This document shows, piece after piece, positions 41,299 through 52,543 of a stretch of 57,195 nt of DNA. The notes beneath the pieces were generated by a model. That model was not told the origin of the DNA. It did no database searches and worked only from the letters and a program-made list of their open reading frames with translations. Source of the stretch: an uncultured bacterium (GTDB taxonomy: Bacteria > Acidobacteriota > Thermoanaerobaculia > Thermoanaerobaculales > Thermoanaerobaculaceae); assembly GCA_937924755.1 (NCBI GenBank), contig CALEVZ010000004.1, positions 1-57,195 of the forward strand. The letters run 5' to 3'. Positions within the stretch are counted from its first letter, which is position 1, and each line of letters starts with the position of its first letter. Made by a program: the position numbers and the translations under genes.

Positions 41299-44200
41299 AT
41301 GGGGATCACCAACTTCGCCCTCTCCCGGCGCAACGCTACGATCTTCTTCCTGATTGCCATCGTGGTGGCGGGGGCGAGCGCCTATCTCACCCTGCCACGG
41401 GAGGCGGCCCCCGACATCACCGTCCCGGTGATCATCGTGTCCACGGTTTACCCGGGCGCCTCCCCCACCGACATGGAAACTCTCGTCACCCGCCACCTGG
41501 AGCGGGAGCTGCAGGGAGTGGAGGGGCTCAAGCGCCTCACCTCCACCTCCCAGGAGAGCGTCTCCGTGGTTACCGTTGAGTTCGTCTCCGGCACCGATAT
41601 CGACGCCGCGCTGCAGAAGGTGCGAGACCGGGTGGACCGTGCCAAGGTGGACTTCCCCCGCGACGCCGAGGAGCCGGCGCTGCAGGAGATCAACTTTTCC
41701 GACTTCCCCATCGTCCAGGTCAACCTCTCCGGCGCCGTGGGCCCGGCGGTGCTGAAACAGCTGGCGGAAAACCTCAAGGACCGCCTGGAGGGGCTGCCGG
41801 GGGTGCTGCGCGTCACCCTGGTGGGTGGGCTCGACCGCGAGGTCAAGGTGGAGGTGGATCCCCAGCGCCTGCGCCTGTACCGCCTGGCCTTCCAGGATGT
41901 GGTGGACGCGGTGGCCAACGAGCACCTGTCGATACCGTCTGGGGAGCTCAAGGTCGGCAGCCAGTCGCTGTCGGTGCGCGTGCCGGGGGAGGTGAAGGAG
42001 CCGCGAGAGATCGCCGACTTCGTCATCCGCGCCACCGGCGGCCGGCCCGTGTTCGTGCGCGACGTGGCCACGGTGAGCTTCGGCTTTGCCGATCGCACGT
42101 CGTTCGCCCGCATCAACGGCCAGGAGTCGGTGGCGCTGGCGGTGCAGAAGCGCCTGGGCGCCAACATCATCACCGTGGCCGACGCGGTCAAGCGGGCGGT
42201 GGAGGAGGAACGAGCCGGCTGGCCCACCGGCGTGCAGGCCACCATCCTGGGGGACCAGAGCAAGGACATTCGCACCATGGTCGTGGACCTGGAAAACAAC
42301 ATCCTCTCCGGGTTGCTGCTGGTGGTGCTGGTGCTGATGTTCGCCCTGGGGCTGCGAAACGCCGTGCTGGTGGGACTGGCCATCCCCATATCCATGCTGC
42401 TGACGTTTTTTCTCCTGCAAATCCTCGGCATCACCCTCAACATGATCGTGCTGTTCTCGCTGGTGCTGGCGGTGGGGATGCTGGTGGACAACGCCATCGT
42501 CATCATCGAGAACATCTACCGCCACACCCAGGAGGGTAAGCCGCGCCTGCAAGCCGCCGGGGAGGCGGTGCGCGAGGTGGGGGTGGCGGTGTTGGTCTCC
42601 ACCCTCACCACCGTGGGAGCGTTCTTCCCGCTGCTCTTCTGGCCCGGGGTCACCGGTGACTTTATGTACTACCTGCCGGTCACCGTGTCCATCGTGCTGC
42701 TGGCCTCCATGGTGGTGGCCTTCACCATCAACCCGGTGCTGGCCTCCTTCTTCATCAGCGCCGGCCGCCCAGCGGCCAGCGACGAAGGGGTCGGGGTCAA
42801 CGAAAAACTCCTGGGACCGCGGCTGCTCACCGCCTACCGGGGGGTGCTGGCCGCCGCCCTCGACCACCGAGCCCTGACGCTGGCCACTGTGGCCGGCCTC
42901 TTCGTGGCGGTGGTGGCCCTCTTTGCCGCCTTCAACCATGGCGTCGAATTCTTCCCCGAGACCGAACCCCGGCAGATCTTCGTAGACGTGGAGATGCCCC
43001 CCGGCACGCGGCTGGAGAGCACCAACGCGGTGGCCGAGGAGATGGAGCGACGCCTGGCGGGACTGGCCGACGTCAACGTCGTCGCCGTCGGCGTCGGAGA
43101 GGGGTCGCAAGCCGATTTCGGCGTCGCGGGCGGGGGTGACGCCACCAGGGCGAGGGTTTCCATCGACCTGCGGGACCGCAGGGAGCGCACCGAGAATTCG
43201 TTCCTCACCCTCGCCGAGGTGCGCCGGCGCACCAGCGGCATTCCCGGGGCTACCATCGATGTGGACCGCCCCAACGAGGGGCCGCCGGTGGGCCTGCCCC
43301 TGACCATCGAGATCTCCGGCGAGGACTTCCTCCAGCTGGGAGCCATCGCGGCGCGTATCCGGCAGGCGATCGTGGACATCCCGGGGCTGGTATCGCTGGA
43401 CGACGACTTCGACCTGGCGCGACCCGAGATCAACGTGCGGGTGGATCGCGTGCGGGCCGCCCGCCTGGGGCTGACCACCCGCGACATCGGTAACACCCTG
43501 CGCACCGCCCTGCAGGGACAGGAGGCGGCCATTTACCGCTACGGCGATGAGGACGCCAAGATCCGCGTTCGTCTGGCGGAGGGGTCTCGCCAGCGCCTGG
43601 AGGATCTGGAGCAGCTCACGGTGGTGGCCGAGGGCGGTATCCATGTACCCCTGTCGGCGGTGGCCATCCTGGAGCAGGGCGCGGCGCTGCCCGCCATCCG
43701 GCACAAGGCGGCGCGCCGGATGGTCACCGTCTCGGGCCGGGTGACCTCCCCGGAGCTGGCGGAGCCGGTGCGGCGGGAGGCCCGCCGGCGGCTGCAGGCC
43801 ATCCCTGGCCTGCTGCCCCCCGGTGTCACCCTCGCCTTCGCCGGCCAGTCGGAGGAGGAGGACGAGGCCAAGGCGTTCCTCTCCCAGGCCTTCTTTTTCG
43901 CCTTCCTCATTGTCCTCTTGCTGATCATTGGCACCTTCGACTCCTTCGTGGTCCCCTTGATCGTCATGACCTCGGTGTTCATGTCCATGGTCGGAGTGCT
44001 GGTGGGGCTGGTGGTGACCGGGCAGCCCTTCGGCATCATCATGACCGGCCTGGGCGTCATTTCCCTGGCGGGGATCGTGGTGAACAACGCCATCGTCCTG
44101 CTCTCCTACGGCGAGCAGCTCGCGGCGCAGGGGTTGCCCCGCCGGGAGGTGGTGATGCTCACTGGCCTGCGCCGCCTGCGCCCCGTCACCCTCACCGCTA

Positions 44201-44433
44201 TCACCACCATCCTCGGGCTGATCCCCCTCACCACCGGGGTGGAAATCGATTTCCGCACCTTCTCCCTGGCCACCGGCGGCGAGTCCAGTCAGTGGTGGCG
44301 AGGCATGGGGGTGGCGGTGATCTTCGGACTTGGCTTCGCCACCGTGGTCACCCTGGTGGTGGTGCCGGTGCTCTATGACTTGTTGCTACAGGCGCGGGAA
44401 CGTCGCGCCCGCCGGGCGGCTGCCGCGTCCTGA
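41299..44433 (+). CDS. RND-superfamily efflux pump (AcrB/MexB-like)
   Basis: A 1044-residue inner-membrane pump, about the usual 1030-1050. It has 12 predicted helices with two large periplasmic loops. Typical features are the N-terminal FALSRRNATIFFLIAI, IVSTVYPGASPTDMETLVT, and the proton-relay TM4 region (LVLAVGMLVDNAIVIIENIYRH, read in parts), with the Asp of the DNAIV motif. The second half has GVEFFPETEPRQIFVDVEMP, and the end is LLQARERRARRAA. The family uses proton motive force to extrude drugs or metals. Substrate cannot be told from sequence. It is the last gene of the tripartite operon, nine bases after the adaptor. Confidence 0.95.
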   Translation: MGITNFALSRRNATIFFLIAIVVAGASAYLTLPREAAPDITVPVIIVSTVYPGASPTDMETLVTRHLERELQGVEGLKRLTSTSQESVSVVTVEFVSGTDIDAALQKVRDRVDRAKVDFPRDAEEPALQEINFSDFPIVQVNLSGAVGPAVLKQLAENLKDRLEGLPGVLRVTLVGGLDREVKVEVDPQRLRLYRLAFQDVVDAVANEHLSIPSGELKVGSQSLSVRVPGEVKEPREIADFVIRATGGRPVFVRDVATVSFGFADRTSFARINGQESVALAVQKRLGANIITVADAVKRAVEEERAGWPTGVQATILGDQSKDIRTMVVDLENNILSGLLLVVLVLMFALGLRNAVLVGLAIPISMLLTFFLLQILGITLNMIVLFSLVLAVGMLVDNAIVIIENIYRHTQEGKPRLQAAGEAVREVGVAVLVSTLTTVGAFFPLLFWPGVTGDFMYYLPVTVSIVLLASMVVAFTINPVLASFFISAGRPAASDEGVGVNEKLLGPRLLTAYRGVLAAALDHRALTLATVAGLFVAVVALFAAFNHGVEFFPETEPRQIFVDVEMPPGTRLESTNAVAEEMERRLAGLADVNVVAVGVGEGSQADFGVAGGGDATRARVSIDLRDRRERTENSFLTLAEVRRRTSGIPGATIDVDRPNEGPPVGLPLTIEISGEDFLQLGAIAARIRQAIVDIPGLVSLDDDFDLARPEINVRVDRVRAARLGLTTRDIGNTLRTALQGQEAAIYRYGDEDAKIRVRLAEGSRQRLEDLEQLTVVAEGGIHVPLSAVAILEQGAALPAIRHKAARRMVTVSGRVTSPELAEPVRREARRRLQAIPGLLPPGVTLAFAGQSEEEDEAKAFLSQAFFFAFLIVLLLIIGTFDSFVVPLIVMTSVFMSMVGVLVGLVVTGQPFGIIMTGLGVISLAGIVVNNAIVLLSYGEQLAAQGLPRREVVMLTGLRRLRPVTLTAITTILGLIPLTTGVEIDFRTFSLATGGESSQWWRGMGVAVIFGLGFATVVTLVVVPVLYDLLLQARERRARRAAAAS

Positions 44434-44441
44434 GCCCGGAC

Positions 44442-44470
44442 TTGCGTCGCCAGCGCAGGCGCGCTATGCT
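44442..44470 (+). promoter_or_regulatory. Promoter of the tRNA-Lys/tRNA-Leu pair
   Basis: TTGCGT (44442-44447), a 17-base spacer, TATGCT (44465-44470), 11 bases before the tRNA-Lys 5' end. This is the clearest two-part promoter in the window. Confidence 0.65.
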
Positions 44471-44481
44471 TTCCGCCGTGT

Positions 44482-44557
44482 GGGCCGCTAGCTCAATTGG
44501 TAGAGCAAGGGACTCTTAATCCCTAGGTTGTAGGTTCGAGTCCTACGCGGCTCACCA
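44482..44557 (+). tRNA. tRNA-Lys (anticodon CTT)
   Basis: A 76-base cloverleaf including encoded CCA. The acceptor GGGCCGC pairs with GCGGCTC (one G-U). The D-loop is AGCTCAATTGGTAGAGC and the anticodon loop CTCTTAA has CTT at the centre. The T-arm is TAGGTTCGAGTCCTA. CTT reads the AAG codon. Confidence 0.95.
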
Positions 44558-44573
44558 TTTTCCCCTGCCGCCC

Positions 44574-44658
44574 GCGAAAGTGGCGGAACCGGTAGACGCG
44601 CGAGACTTAGGATCTCGTGGCTTCGGCCGTGGGGGTTCGAGTCCCCCCTTTCGCACCA
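44574..44658 (+). tRNA. tRNA-Leu (anticodon TAG)
   Basis: An 85-base class II tRNA with encoded CCA. The acceptor GCGAAAG pairs with CTTTCGC. The anticodon loop CTTAGGA has TAG at the centre, which reads CUA. The long variable arm is TGGCTTCGGCCGT, and the T-arm is GGGGGTTCGAGTCCCCC. It follows tRNA-Lys by 16 bases and probably shares its promoter. Confidence 0.95.
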
Positions 44659-44757
44659 GTCACTTTCGAAGACTGTTTGAGGGAGTGAGAGCGGCCATCC
44701 AATTCCCGGGCGCGACACTCCCGCCAGTGGAAATCGGCCGGGGGAAGCCCTTATTCA

Positions 44758-44766
44758 TGATATGAT
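44758..44766 (+). promoter_or_regulatory. Extended -10 promoter of trigger factor gene
   Basis: TGATATGAT, i.e. TG-N-TATGAT, with no clear -35. The leader to the tig ATG would be about 135 bases. Nothing else was recognised between the tRNA-Leu gene and tig. Confidence 0.5.
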
Positions 44767-44910
44767 CGCCGAGTGGTGGGAGGGCGGCGCCCTCGTTCTC
44801 CTGGTGCGGCGCTCCGTCGCGCGCGATCCCGAGGACAGTAGGCGAGGAGAGGTGCAGCGGCGAGAGGGGTGCCTGCCCGAGGTGGCCTCCCCCTGCTGCG
44901 AGGAGCAGTC

Positions 44911-46185
44911 ATGAGCTATAGCATTGAACGACTTGGACCGTGTCGGGTAGCGGTGGCGGCAGTGCTGGGGAGCGAAATCGTGGCACGGGAGCGCAGGCGC
45001 GTGGTGGAAACCTGGAGACGCAATGCGCGCCTGCCCGGGTTTCGTCAGGGGAAGGCGCCGGTGTCGCTGGTGGAGCGGCGGTTCGCTCAGGAGATCGATG
45101 GCGATTTGAATGAGGAGTTGATCCGCGCCTGCTGGCGCGAGGTGCGCTCCGCCGAGGAGTTGCGCCCCGCCGGGCCGCTGCAGGTGAGGAAGGCGGAGGT
45201 CTCGGCAGACGGCGGGTTTTCCCTGGAGGGGGAGTTCGAGGTGTTTCCCGTGGTCGAGATCGGGGATCCTGCCCAGTTCTCCCCACCCCCGGTGGATCTC
45301 GAGCCGACCCCGGAGGAGGTTGACGCCGCCCTGCAGCAGATGCGGGAGCGACAGGCGGCGTGGGAGCCAGTGGAGGGTGAGCCAATCGCCGAGGGGATGC
45401 TGGTGGAGGTGGAGGTGCGCGGCCAGTTTCCCGACGGCGAAGGGGAGCCGTTTTGCGAGCAGCGCTCCCTGTTCGTGGTGGGCAAGGGGGAGGTGTACCC
45501 CGAACTCGAGCAGGCGGTGCTCGGCGCCGCGGTGGGCGACACGGTTACCGCCGAGGCCAGGCTGGGGGCATCGGCGGGGGAGAAGGCGGGCGCGCGGGTG
45601 CACTACGAGGTGCTGGTCAAGGGAGCGCGGCGCAAGCGCCTACCGGAGCTGGACGACGCCCTGGCCGCCTCGTTCGGGGTGGAACAGGGTCTGGCGGTGC
45701 TCACCGAGCGGGTGCGCGAGCGCCTGCGGTTCGAGCGCGCTCGCCGGCGCCGGGCGGTGTGGAGGGAGGCTCTCATCGCCCATCTGGCCGGTGATGCCCT
45801 TCTGCCCTTGCCCGAGGGCGTGGTGAAGGAGCGCACCCGCGTGGAACTACTGGACTTCGCCCGCGAGCTGGCCCGCCGCGGGGTGGATGTGGAGAAGGTC
45901 GAGCTGGACTGGGCCGAGATCGAGAGGGATGTGCGCCAGCGGGTGGAGCGCGTCCTGCACGGGGAGCTGGTGCTGGACGCCCTGGCGGAGCGCCTGGGTG
46001 TGGAAGTGAGTGAAGCGGAGCTGGACGGGGAGCTGGAGAAGCAGGCCCGCATAGGGGGTGTCCCCTTTGCCGAGCTCAAGGGGAATCTGGCCAAGCGCGG
46101 TGATCTGGAGCACGTCCGCGCCCTGCTGCGGCGGGAAAAGGCCACCGATCAGGTGCTCGGCGAGGTGGCGCCGAAGGAGGGGTGA
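44911..46185 (+). CDS. tig: Trigger factor
   Basis: A 424-residue ribosome-associated chaperone. The ribosome-binding signature is [12 protein letters not shown] (about 41-52). Next is a FKBP-like peptidyl-prolyl isomerase domain (about 145-230, [20 protein letters not shown]), and a long helical C-terminal domain. Sequence similarity to typical trigger factors is moderate. The ATG at 44911 has GAGGAG upstream, and an upstream in-frame ATG is less likely. It precedes clpP, clpX and lon, the classical order of chaperone and protease genes. Confidence 0.9.
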   Translation: MSYSIERLGPCRVAVAAVLGSEIVARERRRVVETWRRNARLPGFRQGKAPVSLVERRFAQEIDGDLNEELIRACWREVRSAEELRPAGPLQVRKAEVSADGGFSLEGEFEVFPVVEIGDPAQFSPPPVDLEPTPEEVDAALQQMRERQAAWEPVEGEPIAEGMLVEVEVRGQFPDGEGEPFCEQRSLFVVGKGEVYPELEQAVLGAAVGDTVTAEARLGASAGEKAGARVHYEVLVKGARRKRLPELDDALAASFGVEQGLAVLTERVRERLRFERARRRRAVWREALIAHLAGDALLPLPEGVVKERTRVELLDFARELARRGVDVEKVELDWAEIERDVRQRVERVLHGELVLDALAERLGVEVSEAELDGELEKQARIGGVPFAELKGNLAKRGDLEHVRALLRREKATDQVLGEVAPKEG

Positions 46186-46187
46186 CC

Positions 46188-46772
46188 ATGCTGGTACCCA
46201 TCGTCGTCGAACAGACGGCCCGCGGCGAGCGGGCGTACGATATCTTCTCGCGCCTGCTCAAGGACAACGTGGTGTTCATCGGCGAGGTCATCGACGACCA
46301 CCTGGCCTCGCTGGTGATCGCGCAGCTGCTGTTTTTGGAGGCGGAGAACCCGGAGAAGGATATCTTCCTGTACATCAATTCCCCGGGGGGGTCGGTCACC
46401 TCGGGCCTCGCTATTTACGACACCATGCAGTACATCAAGCCGGACGTGTGCACCATTTGCATCGGCCAAGCGGCGTCGATGGCGGCGGTGCTGCTGGCGG
46501 GGGGTACCAAGGGCAAGCGTCTGGCCCTGCCCCACGCCCGGGTGTTGCTGCACCAGCCGCTCCTCCACGGGCTGGGCGGTCAGGCCACCGACATCGACAT
46601 CCACGCCCGGGACATCATGCGCCTGCGGGCGCGCCTGAATGAGATCCTGTCGCGCCACACCGGCCAGCCCATCGAGAAGGTGAACGGCGACACCGAGCGC
46701 GATTTCATCCTCGAGGCCGCCGATGCGGTGACCTACGGTCTCGTGGACAAGGTGATCGCGCACCGGGAATAG
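46188..46772 (+). CDS. clpP: ATP-dependent Clp protease proteolytic subunit
   Basis: A 194-residue serine peptidase forming the ClpP barrel. The catalytic triad is visible: Ser97 in [14 protein letters not shown], His122 in VLLHQPL, Asp172 in [29 protein letters not shown] is the handle region. The ATG at 46188 gives the usual [24 protein letters not shown] six bases earlier overlaps the tig stop. It pairs with ClpX encoded next. Confidence 0.97.
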   Translation: MLVPIVVEQTARGERAYDIFSRLLKDNVVFIGEVIDDHLASLVIAQLLFLEAENPEKDIFLYINSPGGSVTSGLAIYDTMQYIKPDVCTICIGQAASMAAVLLAGGTKGKRLALPHARVLLHQPLLHGLGGQATDIDIHARDIMRLRARLNEILSRHTGQPIEKVNGDTERDFILEAADAVTYGLVDKVIAHRE

Positions 46773-46807
46773 AACGTGAGGCGAGGCGCTTGCGAGGGCG
46801 GATGGTG

Positions 46808-46813
46808 TATGCT
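46808..46813 (+). promoter_or_regulatory. Possible clpX -10 box
   Basis: TATGCT in the 58-bp clpP-clpX gap, 17 bases before the GTG at 46831, with GGAGG in between. No good -35. Confidence 0.35.
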
Positions 46814-46830
46814 AGGGCGAGGAGGCGTCA

Positions 46831-48072
46831 GTGGCTAGGGAAAGCGCCGCGGATGGTCTGCGATGTAGCTTTTGTAACAAGTCGCAGCGCGAGGTCCGCA
46901 AGCTGATTGCCGGCCCCAACGTTTACATCTGCGACGAATGTGTGGACATCTGCCTGGATATCATCTCCGAGGACCGCGCCCGGGAGGCGCGGGAAACTCG
47001 CAAGAGCTTGCCCAAGCCGGAGGACATCAAAAATATCCTCGACCAGTACGTGATCGGTCAAGAGGCGGCGAAAAAGCGCCTGGCGGTGGCGGTGTACAAC
47101 CACTACCGGCGCATCGACTATCTCTCCCACTCGCCGCGACCGGAGGTGGAGCTGTCGAAGTCCAACATCCTCCTCATCGGCCCCACCGGAACCGGCAAAA
47201 CTCTGCTGGCCCAGACCCTCGCCCGGATGCTGGACGTGCCCTTCACCATCGTGGATGCCACCACCCTCACCGAGGCGGGGTACGTGGGTGAGGACGTGGA
47301 GAACATCCTGCTGCGCCTTTATCAGGCGGCCGATGGCGACCGCGAGAAGGCGGAGCGAGGCATCGTCTACATCGACGAGATTGACAAGATCGCCCGCAAG
47401 TCCGACTCCCCCTCCATCACTCGCGACGTGTCGGGGGAGGGCGTACAGCAGGCGCTGCTCAAGATTCTCGAAGGCACGCTGGCCAACGTGCCCCCCCAGG
47501 GGGGGCGGAAACACCCCCATCAGGAGTTCCTCCAGATCGACACCACCAACATCCTGTTCATGTGCGGCGGCGCCTTCGTCGGTCTGGAGGACGTGGTGGC
47601 GCGTCGGCTCAACCAGAAATCCATGGGCTTTGAAGCCCGCATCCTGAAGTCGTCCGAACGCAGCTCCACTGAGCTGTTGATGCAGGTGCATCCAGAGGAC
47701 CTCATCAAGTTCGGGATGATTCCCGAGTTCGTCGGGCGGGTGCCGGTGGTGGCGACCTTGCACGAGCTGGACAAGGAAACCCTGGTGCGCATCCTGACCG
47801 AGCCGAAGAACTCGCTCATCAAGCAGTACCAGACCATGCTCTCCTTCGAGGGCGTGGAGTTGCGTTTTGCCGATGATGCCCTGGCGGCGATAGCCGAGGA
47901 GGCGATCGTCCGCAAGGTGGGGGCGCGGGGCCTGAAGATCATTCTGGAAGAGCTGATGCTGGACGTCATGTATCAGGTTCCCTCCCGCTCGGACATCACC
48001 GAAATCGTCATCACGCCCGAGGTGGTGGCGCGGCACGTCGCGCCGCTGGCCTCGATGCGCAAGGCTGGCTGA
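46831..48072 (+). CDS. clpX: ClpX unfoldase ATPase
   Basis: A 413-residue AAA+ unfoldase. The N-terminal zinc-binding domain has CSFCNKSQ and ICDECVDIC. Walker A is [15 protein letters not shown], Walker [12 protein letters not shown], and the pore loop [11 protein letters not shown]. The ClpP-docking IGF-type loop is not obvious by eye. Near the end are [16 protein letters not shown] and [19 protein letters not shown] (the sensor-2 helix). It feeds substrates to ClpP. The GTG at 46831 has GGAGG before it. It lies between clpP and lon on the same strand. Confidence 0.97.
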   Translation: MARESAADGLRCSFCNKSQREVRKLIAGPNVYICDECVDICLDIISEDRAREARETRKSLPKPEDIKNILDQYVIGQEAAKKRLAVAVYNHYRRIDYLSHSPRPEVELSKSNILLIGPTGTGKTLLAQTLARMLDVPFTIVDATTLTEAGYVGEDVENILLRLYQAADGDREKAERGIVYIDEIDKIARKSDSPSITRDVSGEGVQQALLKILEGTLANVPPQGGRKHPHQEFLQIDTTNILFMCGGAFVGLEDVVARRLNQKSMGFEARILKSSERSSTELLMQVHPEDLIKFGMIPEFVGRVPVVATLHELDKETLVRILTEPKNSLIKQYQTMLSFEGVELRFADDALAAIAEEAIVRKVGARGLKIILEELMLDVMYQVPSRSDITEIVITPEVVARHVAPLASMRKAG

Positions 48073-48083
48073 GAGTTTTTCCT

Positions 48084-48100
48084 GCCCGCAAGGTGCGGGC
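48084..48100 (+). other. Hairpin in the clpX-lon gap
   Basis: GCCCGCA-AGG-TGCGGGC, a perfect 7-bp stem. It is followed by GCTTCC, not a T-run, so it is unlikely to be an intrinsic terminator. It could be an operator or mRNA structure. Confidence 0.3.
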
Positions 48101-48128
48101 GCTTCCTCGAGAACGAGAGGATCGGAGC

Positions 48129-50519
48129 ATGGCTGAACCGAACGCGCATGTACTCCCGGTTGTGCCACTGCGCGACATGGTGGTTTTTCCGGGGATGAAG
48201 GCGGCCTTCGTGGTGGGGCGGCCTTCCTCGGTGGCGGCTCTCCATCGCGCCCTGGAGCACCCCAGGAAGCGACTCTTCCTGATCGCCCAGCGCGATCCCC
48301 AGCTGGATGAGCCTGGGCCCGACGATGTGCACCGCATCGGCGTGATCGCCACGGTGCTGCAGCACGTCACCTTTCCCAACGGCACCATCAAAGTGGGTGT
48401 GGAAGGGCTGGTGCGGGCCCAGTGGGTCAAGCTGCGGCTCACCGCCGACCGGGCTTTCGAAGCGGAGGTGGAGCCCATCGCCACCCCGGCCGTCGACGAC
48501 GCCAAGGTCACCCGCTACATGGCTACTCTGGTCAACCTGTTCCAGCAGTTCGCCCGGCTCTCCCAGCAGATCGGCGCGGAGGCAGTGCTGGCGGAGCTGC
48601 AAACCGACGACCCCCAGCGGTTCGCCGATACCATGGCGGCGGCGCTGCCGGTGTCGACCCAGGAGAAGCAGCAGCTTTTGGAAGTGATCAACCCCTTGGA
48701 GCGTCTGCAGCGCCTCAATGACCTCCTGGATGTGGAAATCGAGAAGCAGAACATCGATCGCCGGCTCAACTCCAAGGTCAAGAAACAGATGGAGAAGGCG
48801 CAGCGGGAGTACTACCTGTCCGAGAAGATCAAGGCGATCAACGAGGAGCTTGGCAGGACGGACGTCAAGGAGGAACTGGAGGAGCTCGCCAAGCGCGTCG
48901 AGAGCGCTGGCATGTCCAAGGAGGCGAAGGAGAAGGCCCTATCGGAGATCAAGCGCCTGGAGAGCATGGCGCCGATGTCCGCCGAGGCCACGGTGTCGCG
49001 CAATTACGTGGAGTGGCTGCTGGCGGTGCCGTGGAAGAACGCCACCCGCGAGATCCGCAACATCACCACGGCGGAGAAGGTGCTGGAAGAGGACCATTAC
49101 GGCCTCGAGAAGGTCAAGGAGCGCATCCTCGAGTTCCTGGCGGTGCGGCAACTGGTCAAGAAACCCAAGGGGACGATCCTCTGCTTCGTGGGGCCGCCCG
49201 GGGTGGGCAAGACGTCGTTGGCCAAGTCCATCGCCCGTGCCACCGGTCGCAAGTTCGTTCGTCTTTCCCTGGGTGGCGTGCGGGACGAGGCGGAAATCCG
49301 CGGCCATCGGCGGACGTACATCGGCGCCTTTCCCGGGCAGATCATCCAAATGATGAAGAAAGCGACCACCGTCAACCCGGTTTTTCTCCTGGATGAGGTG
49401 GACAAGATGGCGTCGGACTTCCGCGGGGATCCCGCGGCGGCGCTGCTGGAAGTGCTGGATCCCGAGCAGAACCACGCCTTCGTGGATCACTATCTGGACG
49501 TGGAGTACGATCTCTCCCGGGTTTTCTTCATCGCCACCGCCAACGTCACCCACACCATCCCGCCGGCGCTGGTGGATCGCATGGAGGTGATCCGTCTGTC
49601 GGGCTACACGCCGTACGAAAAGCTGCAGATTGCGCAGAAGTTCCTGGTGCCCAAACAGGTGGAACAGCAGGGTCTGGGGCGCTTTAAGGTGAGCTTCTCC
49701 GATGAGGCCATTCATCTGCTGGCCGAGCGCTACACCCGGGAGGCCGGCGTGCGCAACCTGGAGCGGGAGATCTCCTCCATTTGCCGCAAGCTGGCGCGGG
49801 AGGTGTTGAAGAAGGGCACCCGCAAGGGCACGGCCCTGGAGGTTGGGCCTGAACGGGTGGGAGAACTCCTCGGCAAACCCCGCTACCGCGCCACCAAGGC
49901 CAACGAGACCAGCGAGGTCGGCGTCGCCACCGGGCTTGCCTGGACGGAAGTGGGCGGCGAACTGCTGGCCACCGAGGTGACCCTCATGCGCGGCAAGGGC
50001 AACCTGACGCTCACCGGCCAGCTCGGCGACGTCATGCAGGAGTCGGCACGGGCGGCGCTTTCTTACGTGCGCTCCCACGCCGCTCGACTGGCGCTGGCCG
50101 ATGACTTCTTCGAGACGCGGGACGTCCACGTGCACGTGCCGGAGGGCGCCATCCCCAAGGACGGGCCATCGGCGGGGGTGACCATGGCGGTGGCGCTGTT
50201 CTCGGCGGTGGCGGGGGTGCCGGTTCGTCAGGACGTGGCGATGACCGGCGAGATCACGTTGCGCGGCAAGGTGCTACCGGTGGGAGGAATTAAGGACAAG
50301 GTTCTGGCCGCCTACCGGGCGGGTATCCGCGAAGTGATCCTCCCCGAGGAGAACGAAAAGGATCTCGAAGACATCCCCGAGGACGTACGCTCGGAAATGC
50401 AGTTTCACCTGGTGAAGGGAATGGACGAGATCATCGCCCTGGCGCTGGATGGGCCTCTTCCCCCCGTCGCAGGCGGTTCCGGGACCGAGAGCGCCGAGGC
50501 AAGCCTTGTCTCTCACTGA
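48129..50519 (+). CDS. lon: ATP-dependent Lon protease
   Basis: A 796-residue Lon. The N-terminal LAN domain starts [18 protein letters not shown] coiled-coil middle (about 185-260) precedes the AAA+ domain with Walker [14 protein letters not shown] and Walker [14 protein letters not shown]. The C-terminal protease domain has the catalytic Ser681 in [11 protein letters not shown] and Lys722 in [11 protein letters not shown]. The ATG at 48129 has GAGGATCGG upstream; an ATG 36 bases earlier would be unusual. It degrades damaged proteins, and the order clpX-lon-ysxC is common. Confidence 0.98.
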   Translation: MAEPNAHVLPVVPLRDMVVFPGMKAAFVVGRPSSVAALHRALEHPRKRLFLIAQRDPQLDEPGPDDVHRIGVIATVLQHVTFPNGTIKVGVEGLVRAQWVKLRLTADRAFEAEVEPIATPAVDDAKVTRYMATLVNLFQQFARLSQQIGAEAVLAELQTDDPQRFADTMAAALPVSTQEKQQLLEVINPLERLQRLNDLLDVEIEKQNIDRRLNSKVKKQMEKAQREYYLSEKIKAINEELGRTDVKEELEELAKRVESAGMSKEAKEKALSEIKRLESMAPMSAEATVSRNYVEWLLAVPWKNATREIRNITTAEKVLEEDHYGLEKVKERILEFLAVRQLVKKPKGTILCFVGPPGVGKTSLAKSIARATGRKFVRLSLGGVRDEAEIRGHRRTYIGAFPGQIIQMMKKATTVNPVFLLDEVDKMASDFRGDPAAALLEVLDPEQNHAFVDHYLDVEYDLSRVFFIATANVTHTIPPALVDRMEVIRLSGYTPYEKLQIAQKFLVPKQVEQQGLGRFKVSFSDEAIHLLAERYTREAGVRNLEREISSICRKLAREVLKKGTRKGTALEVGPERVGELLGKPRYRATKANETSEVGVATGLAWTEVGGELLATEVTLMRGKGNLTLTGQLGDVMQESARAALSYVRSHAARLALADDFFETRDVHVHVPEGAIPKDGPSAGVTMAVALFSAVAGVPVRQDVAMTGEITLRGKVLPVGGIKDKVLAAYRAGIREVILPEENEKDLEDIPEDVRSEMQFHLVKGMDEIIALALDGPLPPVAGGSGTESAEASLVSH

Positions 50520-50521
50520 CG

Positions 50522-51127
50522 GTGCACATCCGCGAAGTTCAGCTGCAGGCCACCGTGGCGAGTCACCGGGAGGGACCGAAGGCGCCGTGGCCGCAGATTG
50601 CCTTCGCCGGCCGCTCCAACGTGGGCAAGTCGACGCTCCTGAACGCTCTTTTCGGTCGCCCACTGGCGGCAACCTCGAAGCATCCGGGCAAGACGCGCAC
50701 CATCAATTACTACCTGGTCAATCGCTCGTTGTTTTTCGTCGACCTTCCGGGTTACGGGTATGCCAGGGTGGCCCAAAGCGAACGCGCCGGCTGGGGCAAG
50801 CGCATCACCGACTACGTGACCAGTGAAGATCGCCTCAAGCTCGTGGTATCCCTGGTGGATCCCCGCATCCCCACGTCGCCGCTGGATGAGGATCTTCTCG
50901 CCTTACTGCGGCGATGTGGGCGCGAGTTTTTTGTGGTCATGACGAAGTCGGATTGCCTGGGTCGAGGGGCGCTGGCTGCCGCAGCGCAGCGGCTGCGGCG
51001 TGATCTTGCTTTGCCGGAGGCGCCGCTGGCGGTTTCCGCGCGCACTGGAGAGGGCACGAAGGAGCTCCTGGGGCATCTCGCTGCGGTGAGCGCCCCGCGC
51101 AGGGCTGGAGGAGAAGGAGCAGGGTGA
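50522..51127 (+). CDS. ysxC: Ribosome-biogenesis GTPase YsxC/EngB
   Basis: A 201-residue small GTPase needed for 50S assembly. G1 is [17 protein letters not shown]2 lies in [14 protein letters not shown]3 is [10 protein letters not shown]4 is MTKSDCLG, and G5 is VSARTGEGT. The start at GTG 50522 is two bases after the lon stop. The end overlaps rho by one base. Confidence 0.95.
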   Translation: MHIREVQLQATVASHREGPKAPWPQIAFAGRSNVGKSTLLNALFGRPLAATSKHPGKTRTINYYLVNRSLFFVDLPGYGYARVAQSERAGWGKRITDYVTSEDRLKLVVSLVDPRIPTSPLDEDLLALLRRCGREFFVVMTKSDCLGRGALAAAAQRLRRDLALPEAPLAVSARTGEGTKELLGHLAAVSAPRRAGGEGAG

Positions 51128-52515
51128 TGGTGGAACGAAAGGGTACACAAGGAAAGAGCGAGCGCGGCCGTCGCCGTCGCAGCGCCGCCGAGACCGAGGG
51201 CCTGCCGGTGGTGGTGGAGGAGGAAGAGGTCGCTACCCAGGAGGGGGAGGGTCAGGACGGCCAGCGGCTGGATATGCGTACGCTGAAGGACATGTCCATC
51301 GCCGACCTCACCCAGGTGGCGCGGGAGCTGGAAGTCGAAAACCCCGCCGGGATGCGCAAGCAAGACCTCATCTTCAAGATCCTGCAGGTGCAGACGGAGC
51401 GGGAAGGACTGATCTTCGGCGAGGGGGTGCTGGAAATCCTCCCCGACGGCTACGGCTTCCTGCGGGCGCCGGAGTACAACTACCTCCCCGGGCCGGACGA
51501 TATCTATGTCTCGCCGTCCCAGATCCGGCGCTTCAATCTGCGCACCGGGGACACGGTGTCGGGTCAGATTCGCCCGCCGCGGGAAGGGGAGCGTTACTTC
51601 GCCCTGATCAAGGTGGAGGCCATCAACTTCGAGCCCCCCGACGTGGCCCAGGAAAAGATCCTGTTCGACAACCTCACCCCCCTGTACCCGCTGGAGAGGC
51701 TGAACCTGGAAGTTGAAGGGAACATGACCTCGCGGGTGATGAACCTCCTCACCCCCATCGGCAAGGGCCAGCGCGGTCTCATCGTCGCCCCGCCACGCAC
51801 CGGCAAGACCATGATGCTGCAATCCATCGCCAATGCGTTGACGACCAATCACCCCGAGGTGGTGCTCATCGTCCTGCTGATCGACGAGCGCCCCGAGGAG
51901 GTGACCGACATGCAGCGCTCGGTGAGGGGCGAGGTGATCTCCTCCACCTTCGACGAACCGGCGTTTCGCCACGTGCAGGTGGCCGAAATGGTGCTGGAGA
52001 AGGCCAAGCGCCTGGTCGAGCACCGCCGCGACGTGGTCATCCTGCTGGACTCCATTACCCGCCTGGCGCGGGCGTACAACACGGTGGTGCCACCCTCCGG
52101 CAAAGTGTTGTCGGGGGGCGTGGACTCCAACGCCCTGCAGAAGCCCAAGCGCTTCTTCGGCGCCGCCCGCAACATCGAGGAGGGGGGCTCCCTCACCATC
52201 ATGGGCACCGCCCTCATCGATACCGGTTCGCGCATGGACGACGTGATCTTCGAGGAGTTCAAGGGCACTGGCAATATGGAAGTGCACCTGGATCGCAAGC
52301 TCACCGAAAAGCGCGTCTTTCCCTCCATCGATATCAACAAGTCGGGTACCCGCAAGGAAGAGCTCCTGTTGGAGCCCTGGGAGCTCAAGCGGGTGTGGGT
52401 GCTGCGCAAAGTGTTGAACCCGCTGTCCACCGTCGAGGCCATGGAGTTGCTGCTGGAGCGGCTAGAGAAGACCCGCACCAACCGCGACTTCCTGGAGTCG
52501 ATGTCGCAGGGATGA
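51127..52515 (+). CDS. rho: Transcription termination factor Rho
   Basis: A 462-residue hexameric RNA helicase. The N-terminal basic/acidic tail is followed by the Rho-N helix bundle ([22 protein letters not shown] in parts), the RNA-binding cold-shock domain ([28 protein letters not shown]), and the ATPase domain. Walker A is [13 protein letters not shown] and Walker B is [16 protein letters not shown]. The Q-loop region reads [22 protein letters not shown] in parts. The ATG at 51127 overlaps the ysxC stop by one base (a GTG three bases earlier is possible). It probably provides much of the transcription termination here, since few intrinsic terminators were seen. Confidence 0.98.
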   Translation: MVERKGTQGKSERGRRRRSAAETEGLPVVVEEEEVATQEGEGQDGQRLDMRTLKDMSIADLTQVARELEVENPAGMRKQDLIFKILQVQTEREGLIFGEGVLEILPDGYGFLRAPEYNYLPGPDDIYVSPSQIRRFNLRTGDTVSGQIRPPREGERYFALIKVEAINFEPPDVAQEKILFDNLTPLYPLERLNLEVEGNMTSRVMNLLTPIGKGQRGLIVAPPRTGKTMMLQSIANALTTNHPEVVLIVLLIDERPEEVTDMQRSVRGEVISSTFDEPAFRHVQVAEMVLEKAKRLVEHRRDVVILLDSITRLARAYNTVVPPSGKVLSGGVDSNALQKPKRFFGAARNIEEGGSLTIMGTALIDTGSRMDDVIFEEFKGTGNMEVHLDRKLTEKRVFPSIDINKSGTRKEELLLEPWELKRVWVLRKVLNPLSTVEAMELLLERLEKTRTNRDFLESMSQG

Positions 52516-52543
52516 CCCCCTCGCATCTAGGGCCGGTCCATCC

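Noticed and set aside
41050-43704. 884-codon minus-strand frame opposite the RND pump
   Set aside because: Rich in His, Gln and Gly without motifs, as expected for an antisense frame of a GC-rich gene.
44488-44718. Minus-strand frame of 76 codons with GDSNPHG and [19 protein letters not shown]
   Set aside because: It is the antisense of the two tRNA genes. This well-known spurious frame appears opposite tRNAs in many genomes.
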